This document shows, piece by piece, positions 1 to 9,644 of a stretch of 24,047 nucleotides of DNA. Below the pieces are notes generated by a model. It did not search any database and was not told where the DNA came from. It saw only the letters and a list, made by a program, of their open reading frames with translations. Made by a program: the position numbers and the translations under genes. The DNA is taken from NCBI GenBank assembly GCA_905250885.1, contig CAJNOQ010002495.1, forward strand, positions 1 through 24,047, written 5' to 3'. How positions within the stretch are numbered: position 1 is the first letter of the stretch; each line of letters begins with the position of its first letter. Origin of the DNA: Didymodactylos carnosus. Its lineage: Eukaryota > Rotifera > Eurotatoria > Philodinida > Philodinidae.

Positions 1-22
1 AAAATATTCAATTGTAGAAAAA

Positions 23-581
23 CTATAGTTGTTTAGTTAAGTTCAACAAGTCTTTGTACATAGCACGTCTTGTTGCCTCTCTACGACTATTTTGAACTAT
101 AATGGTTTCTTGTTGTTCTTCATGAATTTTAGTTACTTTCAGATTATGCTGATCATCATCGTCACTCATACAATCATCAGATTGTTTTGTTTGAGGGATG
201 TTCAGCGTTGCAAACAAATCCGTGGTTGAATTTGGCTGATGTTGGAAAGATCGGTTCTTTTTTCTGATAGGAAACTGCAATTTATTTTCTCGTCTATATA
301 GTGTAAAAGATATTTTGGCTCGTTTGGTTTTTCGAACGATCACCGATGGTATAAGAAGATTCAAACTTTTTTAGATATCGCGTTGATTTTTTTGTTGATA
401 CCACACTTGTCGTGATATTTCGCTCTGTCAAGGCTGAATTTTCGGCTCGATACTTTACCTTTGTTTTTGAAGACATTTTCGGCACTCTTTTACTCGGATA
501 ATTTCTATATTGAGATCTATCAATTTCTAATTCGACTTTGTCGCTATATTGTTCCACTTCTTTCATGCAATCTACTGACAT
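23..581 (-). CDS. Possible small two-exon gene of unknown function
   Basis: This is a tentative minus-strand model. Exon A runs 581-459 and begins MSVDCMKEVEQYSDKV. It ends at a good donor (AAG then gtaaag). The matching in-phase acceptor (ttgcag) opens exon B at 274-23, which ends with TAG. Together they give 124 residues, basic at first, then an acidic SDDDDQ stretch and a charged, probably helical C-terminus (REATRRAMYKDLLNLTKQL). No family is recognised and there is no signal peptide or membrane segment. The implied intron is 184 bp, longer than most here. The start codon lies inside one arm of the hairpin at 554-647. Exon B looks more protein-like than exon A; it may instead be the last exon of a gene whose 5' part was disrupted or spliced differently. 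Confidence 0.28.
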
Positions 582-647
582 TTTTCGCAGCGCGAAAGAA
601 TGATTCTTTCGCCGCGAAACTGTCAGTAGATTGCATGAAAGAAGTGG
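554..647. repeat. Short hairpin (inverted repeat, ~45 bp arms)
   Basis: Left arm 554-600 and right arm 604-647 are reverse complements with a 3-base centre. The outer 27 bases (ccacttctttcatgcaatct onwards) match perfectly; the inner part differs by a few bases and a short indel. The two arms carry the same peptide-coding stretch in opposite directions (SVDCMKEV), so it may be an inverted duplication of coding sequence or a tiny fold-back element. Confidence 0.85.
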
Positions 648-1320
648 ATGTACGTGTCACCGTTGTTATCCAGAAATTTTAAAGGCTTGTTCGATCAAAA
701 CTGACCGGAAATTCGTCTTTTTGATAGTCGATTACAGGGTTCTGAAATTCGGTGACTAATGGGGTAAGCTATAAGTTTTATATTGGGATATTTTAGAAAA
801 AATTTGCGACAATTTTTCAATCTGCTGATTTCTGGCTGTGCAACATGTGCATGCAACAAATTGTCTAACAATACTAAGAGAGTGCACACTTCTAAGGAAT
901 CTTTTTAACCGATGGAGTGGTTTTTGTATACTCTTGTATAGTATGAGGAAGAGAATAGAAATCGCTATTTTCTTTTTAGGTCATTCCCATTAGCGACGAT
1001 ATTCAGTAGAGTCCGCTAATTTACCGGAGATTGAAAATCAGTTTTGAAATAAATTTTTACTAGGATTTTGAGAAAGTGTGAAGAAGATGAACGTTTCACT
1101 GTCTAAGACAAATCCAAATAGTCGAAGGTTAAGCCTGTTCGGTGTCGTTTATACATTGGTCCATTATCACTGCCTATCATTGTATAACAAGTTGGTTTGT
1201 CGTATATGAGATGGCAATCTTCTGCTCAGTTAGACATTCTTCTGAGTAAAATAAAAACAGATTTGGAATTGTTTTGAGCTTTCATCGTTAGTGCCGTATT
1301 CATCTACTTGAGTCTCAAAC
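648..1320. other. Intergenic region upstream of calreticulin
   Basis: No credible coding region is seen on either strand. The last part should contain the calreticulin promoter and 5' leader. I found no obvious TATA box or classical ER-stress element (CCAAT-N9-CCACG) on reading. Confidence 0.6.
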
Positions 1321-3322
1321 ATGTATCAATCGCTAGTATTTCTGGTTGCTTTGTTTGTTATTAGTCAGTGTAGTACTGATTATTTCGTCGAAAAATTCAA
1401 CGGTGAGAATCAACACTGAAATACTGTAGGACTCAGTGTTAATTACTTTTGCTCTTGTTAGATGGTGATAAGTGGACAAAACGATGGGTCGAATCAACAG
1501 CAAAGGGTGAACAACAAGGCAAATTTAAACTAACTGCCGGAAAGTTCTATGGAGATAAAGAAAAAGATAAGGGTATTCAAACATCAGAAGATGCAAGATT
1601 TTACGGTGCATCAGCCAAATTCGACAATTCATTTTCAAACGAAGAAAAAACATTGGTGATTCAATTTACAGTTAAACACGAACAAAAAATCGATTGTGGC
1701 GGTAAGACGCATCATAGTTAATAATTTAATAAACTTACAACTATTAATCAAAATTTTATCTAGGTGGTTATATCAAGGTTTATCCATCAGATGTTGACCA
1801 AAAGAATCTTCATGGTGATTCTCCATATCTTATTATGTTTGGTCCTGATATTTGTGGTTATAGTACGAAAAAAGTTCATGTTATTTTCACATACAAGGGA
1901 AAAAATTTATTGATTAAAAAGGATATCAAATGCAAAGTAAGGAGATATCCTCATTCGTATAGCTTCTGTCATTTATGTAAGGAAGATTTTTATCTTTTAC
2001 CACACTTTTTAGTGACAATATTTTTGTTATTACCTCAGCATTCAGAACGTTTCATTTCGATTTTTTAATTTCCGTGAACAGATCAAAAAAGTTGTTGTTT
2101 GACCATCCTAATTATCTCTAAAAAAAACTGTCTACCTTTCGTAGGCAAAACGTGCTATTGCTTTTATTTCAACATAACATTCAGTTTCGTCTTTTAGGAT
2201 GATGAATTGACACATTTGTATACATTGATACTTAAACCTGATAATACCTATATCGTGAAAATCGACAATGAGAAAGTAGAAAGTGGAACATTAGAAGAGG
2301 ATTGGGATTTCACACTACCAAAAACAATCAAAGATCCATCGGCATCAAAACCATCCGATTGGGACGATAATGAAAAAATTGATGATGCGAGTGATGTGAA
2401 ACCAGCCGAGTAAGTCAATCATTTATTAAAACGATCTCTTTTTTTCGAATTTTTTATCTAATCGTTGTATACTATTTGATTTGTTTAGTTATGATAAACC
2501 GGAACATATTCCAGATCCAGAAGCTAAAATACCAGAAGATTGGGATAACGAGATTGGTACGTTTGTGTGAGTGTGCGTTTTATTTTTGAGAATACTAAAT
2601 ATTCTTTTTGTAGACGGAACTTGGGAACCACCAATGATGGATAATCCAGAATATAAAGTATGCAGAGCATTCTTTTCTCCTACTGGAATAATCGTAGTGT
2701 TATTGCTTTTATGTGTAATTTAGGGTCAATGGAAACCGAGACAAATTGATAATCCAGCATATAAAGGCGCATGGGTACATCCAGAAATCGATAATCCAGA
2801 TTATGTTGAAGATAAAAATCTTTATTTATTCCAAGATATTGGTGCTATTGGATTCGATTTGTGGCAAGTAAGTAGAATAGACAATTCAAGTTGAAATAAT
2901 GTGTTTATGATATTTTTCATGCTAATTTAGGTGAAAGCTGGAACAATATTCGATAATATTTTGGTTACTGATGATGAAAAACATGCAGAAGATTTTGGAA
3001 ATGAAACTTGGGGAAAAACAAAAGTGAGTAAACGAAGAGAAGGAAATATCTCTTATCGGTATTCTTTTTAATCTCATGAACAGGATCCAGAAAAAAAGAT
3101 GAAAGATGAACAAGAGGAAGCTGACCGAAAGAAAGAAGAAGCCGAACGTAAAAAGAGAGAAGAAGGTTTGTTGAGATGATTAAGCATTGTTGAATAATTT
3201 GAAGTCAATTTTCGCTGTGTCATTATTTAGAAGAGAAAACGAAAGAATCAACCAAATCAGACGATAATGATGACGACGATGAATCCGATGATACAAAAAC
3301 AGCGGAGAAAGATGAATTGTAA
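1321..3322 (+). CDS. CALR: Calreticulin (ER calcium-binding lectin chaperone)
   Basis: Exons: 1321-1402, 1462-1701, 1764-1936, 2198-2409, 2489-2556, 2614-2657, 2724-2867, 2931-3023, 3084-3165, 3231-3322. They sum to 1230 nt, 409 aa, usual for the family. Residues 1-18 are a hydrophobic signal peptide. The N-domain carries both calreticulin signatures (KHEQKIDCGGGYIKVY and IMFGPDICGYS). Cys106, Cys138 and Cys164 correspond to the conserved disulfide pair and free cysteine. The P-domain (about 200-300) has three type-1 repeats (SKPSDWDD, VKPADYDKPEH, KIPEDWDNE) and three type-2 repeats (GTWEPPMMDNPEY, GQWKPRQIDNPAY, GAWVHPEIDNPDY). The C-domain is Lys/Glu-rich, then acidic, and ends in the ER retrieval signal KDEL. 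Known family role: folding of monoglucosylated glycoproteins and calcium storage in the ER lumen. The start has A at -3. All introns are GT-AG; nine introns of 57-79 bp apart from intron 3 (261 bp). Confidence 0.97.
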
Positions 3323-4360
3323 AAATCATCAGTGTTGATAATGACCCTCTTCTCATTCATTCGCTACTGTTACATTCCCATGTCAAATTGATACAATCCA
3401 TATAGACAACCGTTTTTTCTAATCTGAGTCAGTTGTTAAAATAGCCCTGTGAATCGCCTTTTTTGTCCTTTGCTATTAGTAAATTCACAACCCATTCTTG
3501 TTGTTATAAATATTCGTCTTATGTACTGTCATACAAAAACTTATATAAATTATTGTAACTTTGTTTTTATTGATTCTCATAAATCTGTTTTTATTTGTAG
3601 TTGGTTGGTTTGTTTTCTTTTCATAGACTCTTTCCTAATTATTATATTTGAGTTTGACACAAAGAAACATTTTTATTTCTATATTTATAGGCAAATGATG
3701 GTCAATTTCTTTTCGTCTTTCTCTGTTGTTGCTTTTTTATGCTAGAATATTTGATTGTTGGACCAAGAAAAAATTGTATGGTCGATCCGCTCTTAGCAAG
3801 AGTGTCAAAGCTTCAGAATATAAGCGCATTTTTGAAAGACAAAAATGATGTTGTTTTTCTTGTTATCTTTATTTTTTTGTTTTCTAGTTTGTTTTTAACA
3901 AGTTTATTTCGTTTTGAATTTTTTTTAAAACAAAAAAAAAGTCTTTTCGCCTATTTTTCGTTCGATGACGCTTTATTGTTTTTTATATTGTTTGTTGAAG
4001 CAAGATATTTGAAAAAGAAAAGATATTTTGACAAGCAAATATGTCTGAATTTCGGTACTGAATTTCAAAAAAAGAAGACAGTAATTTCTTCAAATGGGAA
4101 AGATCATTGTGCATTTAGAGTCTGTTCAGCGGTGATTGTCTGTGTGCGTGTATAGAATATGAAGTCGCAATTCTGTGTTTTGAAGCAACTAATTTTTAGT
4201 TGTACATAACAAAAACGAGTATACTCTATCAATTGTATGGCCTTAAGACGTTGTCACACTGCGTCATTTTCTCAGCTACAAAAGTGTACAAAATCGACTG
4301 ATCTGACAAGAAGATTTTATATGAAATGTGAAACTCGACTTGATACAACTCTAATTTAGT
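3323..4360. other. Calreticulin 3' flank, T-rich, no convincing gene
   Basis: The sequence just after the stop is probably 3' UTR. Two overlapping T-rich open frames (3449-3745 and 3739-4155) encode Phe/Leu/Ile-rich peptides typical of AT-rich noncoding DNA. No AATAAA hexamer was found in the first kilobase, so the poly(A) site is unassigned. Confidence 0.6.
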
Positions 4361-4397
4361 ATAGTTTAGTTTAGTTTTTAAAACTAAACTAAATTAA
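4361..4397. repeat. Small AT-rich palindrome
   Basis: A TTTAGTTTAGTTTT half is followed directly by AAAACTAAACTAAA, giving a stem of about 14 bp with almost no loop. It sits in intergenic DNA between calreticulin and the RNF114-like gene. Function is unknown. Confidence 0.7.
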
Positions 4398-4699
4398 AGA
4401 AGATTCCATTTTTCTTCTCCTTTGATCATACGTCTCTTAGATTAAAAAATAAAAATTATTGCGTCATTCTACATTACCAAAACTGTTGTACTCAAAAACT
4501 CCACGGTTTTAGGTTTAGTTGCAATATATTTTTGATGACGTCAAATGACTCGACATGTTGTTGCGTCCTGATATGTACATGAGTAATACTATTAGATACC
4601 ATTCTTTGATATTATGAAGATAAATCGACTACTATAATACAAAGAGAAAAAGTCAGAAAATTCTAGAAAAAGTGAATCGACATGTTGAATATCGACCTT

Positions 4700-4925
4700 G
4701 ATTTAGAAAAATCGAAAGTTTTTTATTGTCTTTTTCTAATTCAGCATGAAAAAATGAGTCGCAAAACATTGATTAATCAATGTTTTGCGACTCATTTTTT
4801 CATGCTGAATCAGAAAAAGACTGTTTGAAGCCTTTAGAAGAAATAGAAAAGACGAAAATTCGAAATTTTTTAAAAATATTGAGTTTTTTCACGAACTATA
4901 AAAAACTTTCGATTTTTCTAAAATC
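4700..4925. repeat. Fold-back element built on a 94 bp spacerless palindrome
   Basis: Positions 4728-4774 and 4775-4821 are reverse complements with one mismatch in 47 and no spacer (centre gattaatc). A second inverted pair encloses it asymmetrically: 4700-4726 (gatttagaaaaatcgaaag...) matches the reverse complement of 4898-4925 almost perfectly, with about 76 bases of extra sequence on the right side. The layout suggests a fold-back or MITE-like element with an insertion in, or loss from, one arm. No coding capacity is seen. Confidence 0.85.
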
Positions 4926-5867
4926 TGAAACCACCTTTTTCTTACTCAGCTCGACGAGCTCTATCCAACCATATATAAATAAAAATGAAAGAAAAACCCA
5001 TTTGTTTGGGTAATCATTTTTGAACATGTTCATAAGTCAATGTCGCAATTACCAATTTTAAACATGTTACTCTCTTGGAACCTTTGGAAAACATGCAAAA
5101 ATTAATTGTCGGATATAAAACAATGCAGATGTTGGAAAAGGACATGTCAGGCCATTCAGTTGTATGGAAAACTCAGAATAGATTGCTCTTCGATCAAAAG
5201 TCGATTTCCTAGAGCTGATTCTCCTTTAAAGAACAACTTTAGGTGACTTTGGATCTAGAATACTTATTTTGATATATGCAATATCCTTTTTCTTGAATCT
5301 TTGTTTTTTGCTTGAGGGAATATAACAGAACGCTAGAGAGTATTATATAAAGACTATCTTGAAGATAAACTTCCTATGAATAAACGGTTGAAGTTTGGGA
5401 AATAGAGCAGAGATTTGAGGATTTGATGATTAGAAAAACACCAGAAACAGTTGTTCTGGCATGACTAACAATAAAAAACAAATCCTTGAGATCTTTCAGT
5501 TATAAAGAAAAAGATTGTTGTAGAAAGCAAATGCGATAAAGTCTGGAAACATTTGCTGCCTTGTATTGTTAAGTAACTCAAAAACCACCAACTTAAAATT
5601 AAAAATTATGTACCTTGACGATGCAACATGCATAAAATAAAAATAATCTTTTACTATGACATTGAATTCAATCGTGAGACTTGACATGTGACACAGCAAA
5701 ATCTTGGCTAGGTTTAAAGGAGGCAACCTTCCTTCTCAATTAGATTGTAAACTGTGAAATGATTACTAAATGAAGTCTGCTGTTCGTGTGCTTAGAGAAC
5801 TATAACGTCCGTATAAAACTATGTCTTGACAGCTTGGAGTGTTATAGATAAATAATTTTGGTTAACA
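4926..5867. other. Intergenic region upstream of the RNF114-like gene
   Basis: AT-rich DNA with no supported coding region. Short open frames on either strand have no recognisable protein character. The promoter of the downstream gene should lie in its last few hundred bases, but no defined motif was recognised. Confidence 0.6.
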
Positions 5868-7003
5868 ATGGTTGACACATCGCTTGACATGGAAGATTAC
5901 TATTGTAGTGTTTGCCGTGAGATTTTTGATAATCCCGTTTCATTACCATGTTCACATTCATTTTGTAAAAAATGTTGTTCTATGTTGAAAGATTCATCAT
6001 CATTAACACCAGCAGCAGCAAATCATGAACAATATCGTTGTATGTTATTATTTCACAAAGTGCTCTCTTATTTTATCGCTGGAAATAACGCTATTATCAG
6101 CTTTTATTATCTAGTCTTGGCACGCACCATTTACAGTATTCTTATACATTTTTTACGTGCAAAATAAGGCACTTTTGTTGTCGTGAAGCAATTGAAGGTG
6201 CTATTTGTTTTAGGCGCTATTTGTCGTGAAGTCGCTTCGTCATTTCATTGTAACCGTGAATTAGATGAAAGACTTTCAACAGTAGAAGTACCTTGTCAAT
6301 ATTGTTCAAAATTCTTCATACTCAAAGAATTACAAAAGCATATGGAAACATGTACAGCACGCAATGATTCTAAGCCACCATCAAGACCAATCGTTCATTT
6401 ATCCAAATCTTTATCCGAAAATCAACAAAAAGCACTTGAACAAGCTCAAGCTGGTGAAAATCGTTCAACGTTTACATGTGAGTTATTCATTTAAAACTAG
6501 CTATAGCGATATTACGTATCTATATATTTTAGGTCCATTTTGCCCGACATTAAATTTAACATGCACAGATCTTAGTCAGCATATTAAAAACCATCATATA
6601 CATGAAGATCAACGACGAGTATGTAAGTATTGATGATTCACTGCACGTAACGTATCTAACATTAACAAGCGCTGTTTTTTTAAATATTGATTATAGGTCC
6701 TGTTTGCAGTAGTATGGTCAGTAGCTTTTAATGTCATACTTTTCTGTTGTAATATATTTTCTTCTGTTTAGCCATGGGGTGACAAGACGATGGTGTCCTC
6801 GAACGTTTATCAACATATCACTCGTAGACATCAGTTTGACTATAGTAAAGCCTATTATAAGTTACTCTTGGTTACTCAAGAATGAATATTTGTTCTCTAT
6901 TATTTTTTTAGATACATTTGTCAATTATACACAAGACGAACAACAAATGATGGATGATGCTATTCAAGCATCACTAAAAGAATATGCTTCACATCAAAAC
7001 TGA
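5868..7003 (+). CDS. RNF114: RNF114-type RING E3 ubiquitin ligase
   Basis: Exons: 5868-6039, 6214-6477, 6533-6622, 6697-6716, 6772-6844, 6912-7003; 711 nt, 236 aa (human RNF114 is 228). The N-terminal RING ligands are C13, C16, C28, H30, C33, C36, C58 and C61. A C2HC finger follows (C85, C88, H100, C104; PCQYC...KHMETC), then two C2H2-like fingers (C146/C149...H162/H166 and C176/C179...H197/H202). The second contains CPVCSSMPWGD, close to the CP(I/V)C..MPWGD motif of the RNF114/RNF166 group. The C-terminal helix MMDDAIQASLKEY fits a ubiquitin-interacting motif (A-x3-S core). Family members are E2-dependent ubiquitin ligases in cytosol and nucleus. Odd points: 21 residues between C36 and C58 (Ser/Ala-rich insert) and a 20 nt exon. 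RNF125/138/166 share the architecture, so exact orthology is inferred. Start context aacaATGg is good. Confidence 0.93.
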
Positions 7004-7143
7004 ATTAAATTATATCATCGCAGTCACAATAGTAATGAACTATTATATTTATTTTTTTTCGTTAGGCATTTTAGAAATGCTGGTCTACTAGTTTGAAATA
7101 CTTTAAATCTTTCTTTTGTTGCTCAAAAAGTACAAGAAAATAT

Positions 7144-7149
7144 AATAAA
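7144..7149 (+). promoter_or_regulatory. Candidate poly(A) signal of the RNF114-like gene
   Basis: AATAAA lies 141 bases after the stop codon and just before the fold-back element that begins near 7200. This is the first good hexamer downstream. In AT-rich DNA the chance of a random match is high. Confidence 0.4.
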
Positions 7150-7198
7150 AAGTAAAAACATTCTGAAAAGTATTTACGCGGATTTTGGTACGACAAAC

Positions 7199-8400
7199 TA
7201 ATTAAGGAAGGCTGCACCCTCTATATGTGCCATCAAACTATGTTAGTTTGAAGAGGACACCTGATTACATATATTCTTAAGTTTTTTCGATGAACTGATA
7301 ACTATTCACAGAGTGATTGATTAATTAAGTTTAAATTTTGATTAAAATTTAAAGTCCTAGCCCTCATTTTAAAAACCTCGTAGCTCAGTCAAAAATAATC
7401 GTACAAAAGTCACTCTTTCATTACTTGATAGCCAATGGTCTGTTGTTATAGTTTGGTGAAAAAAGTTTTAAAAAGAGTTTTTTTAAGACAATAATTTATA
7501 ATTAATGAATACTAATTCACATCACTCTGATGCTTTACACTTTTATTTTCAAATTAATGGTTTATTGGAAATGGTGAACTAATACGTCATTCGACAGAGA
7601 TTTCCAAGCGCTACAAATCTCTGTATTTGCCTTTTCAAAATGTTACCGATAAGCAGTTGTTTGTTCCCGGTTTTAGACATCCGGGGTTTCTACTATGGAT
7701 TTCTCAATACAGCAGTCATGTATGTTTTTGGAATAACTCGAAAACGAAAAGAGATAGAGAGTTCAGGCTTCCACCATTTTGTAGAGACTGCTTTACTCTA
7801 TCTTCATATATATTTTGCATAAAAATCTCGGTTTTGTAGGTGGTGTACCTGGCGGATGAAAAGAGATGAGGCTTCCAGATTCTGAAACTGCGGTGGATTT
7901 TTAATCGTAACACGGTGGCAAGATAGCCGAAAGTATTCTGCACAATTCTACGCATAGCCGATCTCTCTATCTGTTATGGTTCTCCCATGGCAAACATTTT
8001 CATGAGTCACCCGTAATTCGTTACGATTTCGTCTGGTAACCTCAGAAATAAATTAAATGGAAACATAGGTTATCGACCATTCATTAATTATAAATTATTG
8101 TCTTAAAAAAACTCTTTTTAAAACTTTTTTCATCAAACTATAACAACAGACCATTGTCTATCAAGCAGTACAAGAGTGGCTTTAGTACGATTATTTTTGA
8201 CTGAGCTACAAGGTTTTTAAAATGAGGGCTAGGACTTTAAATTTTAATCAAAATTCAAACTTAATTAATTAATAACTCTGTGAATAGTTATCAGTTCATC
8301 GATAAAACTTAAGGCTATATATAATCAGGTGTCCTCTTCAAACTGACAGGTTTGATGGCACGTATAGAGGGAGCGGAGGCCCCTCCTCCTTCTTAACTGC
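7199..8400. mobile_element. ~1.2 kb fold-back (long inverted repeat) element, non-autonomous
   Basis: Left arm 7217-7510 and right arm 8079-8371 are reverse complements over about 293 bp, with roughly 90% or better identity by eye. Recognisable paired blocks include gaagaggacacctgatta, aaagtcctagccctcatttt, aatggtctgttgttatag and gacaataatttataattaat. Similarity weakens outward to about 7199 and 8400 (attaaggaagg against ccttcttaact). The 568 bp centre holds only short open frames (such as 7627-7839) with no transposase motifs. It lies between the convergent RNF114-like and SIN3 genes. The exact ends and any target duplication are not resolved. Confidence 0.85.
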
Positions 8401-8497
8401 TGTGTGAAATTCTTGCCAAAGATCCTGCAATAACGACGCATAACGGAGTAAAAATCTTGGTACAAAAATATGCAAAACAGTCTACTGCAGGGGGGTA

Positions 8498-8806
8498 ACT
8501 AGAGGTGTCACTTTAGCCTTCTTTACCAAGTGATAAATAATAAAACTTATTAGTTATTATCAAGAAACAAGTAATAAATCTTATTACCTTATTACTTTTT
8601 TCAAGTAATAATCTTTTATTACTTTACTTATTACTAATAAGAAAGTAATAAAAAGTAATAAGTAAAATAATAAAAAATGATTACTTGAAAAGTAATAAAA
8701 CGACAAGATTTATTACATTTTTATCGGTAATAAGTAACAAACGCTTATTACTTTTACCGGATAATGTACTAATTAGTAAAAGTAAAGTAGCATCCCGAGG
8801 GGTAAC
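8498..8806. repeat. AT-rich inverted repeat built of GTAATAA units
   Basis: The segment is made of repeated GTAATAA/TTATTAC words arranged head-to-head around about 8637; for example cttttttcaagtaataatc on the left mirrors gattacttgaaaagtaata on the right. Looser outer pairing (ggtgtcactttagcc against gtaaagtagcatccc) suggests decayed terminal inverted repeats of a roughly 300 bp MITE-like element. No coding content. Confidence 0.65.
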
Positions 8807-9438
8807 GTTGACTGTTTTTTAGAGTTAATGGAAAAACCTTGAAAAAAATCAAATTTAAAATAGATGAAAGAAAATTTTGGAAATCACCTAACGTTATCCC
8901 ACCGCAATCGGTCATTGCGCACAATTTTTGTATCAAAAGTTTTTTTCACCATCCACCAGCATTTTTGACAAGGTTTTTTTTAAAATACTGTTCCATTTCT
9001 CAGTAAAAAAATATCAGGGGGGCGGGGTAGGACCCAGATTTTATGCTCAGTACCGTGTAACTTACTGAGTTCTTCACCTAGTCGTCTGACCAGCTTGTCT
9101 GAAATTTCCTGTGATTTTCTAGCGCGTCTTGTCATTGTGCATTTTTATCAACAGGAGCACCAAAATCGATTAAAATTGAAACGGTTTGCAACGTCTATAG
9201 ATTATAAGATAGATCTCCTAGTTTGCAAGATATATCAGTGCGAATATACTGTTACCGACTCGTATAACTTATAATCTCACCCTCTGTCTTCTGATACATA
9301 AGTACTATATAAGATGTATCAATCAAATGTCTTCTCTTCATTATTGCCGAACGCTTTAGCTATATATGATAGATGGCATTTGTCAGAATATTGGCATATA
9401 TGACTTTGCCAAAACTAATATACATTCACATGCTTGTG
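8807..9438. other. Intergenic, nothing recognised
   Basis: Noncoding AT-rich DNA between the inverted repeat and the SIN3 3' end. A G-rich run (ggggggcgggg) near 9017 stands out in an otherwise AT-rich stretch. No gene or RNA was recognised. Confidence 0.5.
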
Positions 9439-9444
9439 TTTATT
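9439..9444 (-). promoter_or_regulatory. Candidate poly(A) signal of SIN3
   Basis: AATAAA on the minus strand, 200 bases beyond the SIN3 stop at 9645. Position is plausible for a 3' end in a compact genome, but the hexamer is common by chance here. Confidence 0.4.
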
Positions 9445-9644
9445 TTCAAGTTGAGAAAAAGCAAAATTTTGTAATAATATATTACAAAAAAAAATGAACA
9501 ATACGTAAAAAGAAGAAAGGCACAGTAAAAAGTATGTTAGAAGTAATGTACATATAATGCGAACAAAATAAGAAAGCAAACTCGTATTTGACAAAAACAA
9601 TACAAAACAATACATTATTTAAAAAGAATCAATGACAAATTTTC

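Noticed and set aside
3084..3322. Loss of the acidic C-domain in calreticulin
   Set aside because: The tail is Lys/Glu-rich at first but then strongly acidic (DDNDDDDESDD) and ends in KDEL, so it is complete.
3449..4155. Two consecutive plus-strand open frames rich in Phe, Leu and Ile after calreticulin
   Set aside because: T-rich DNA produces such frames by chance; there are no domains, and the region is probably 3' UTR and intergenic DNA.
7627..7839. Overlapping short open frames in the centre of the 1.2 kb fold-back element
   Set aside because: Two frames overlap on the same bases and neither shows transposase motifs.
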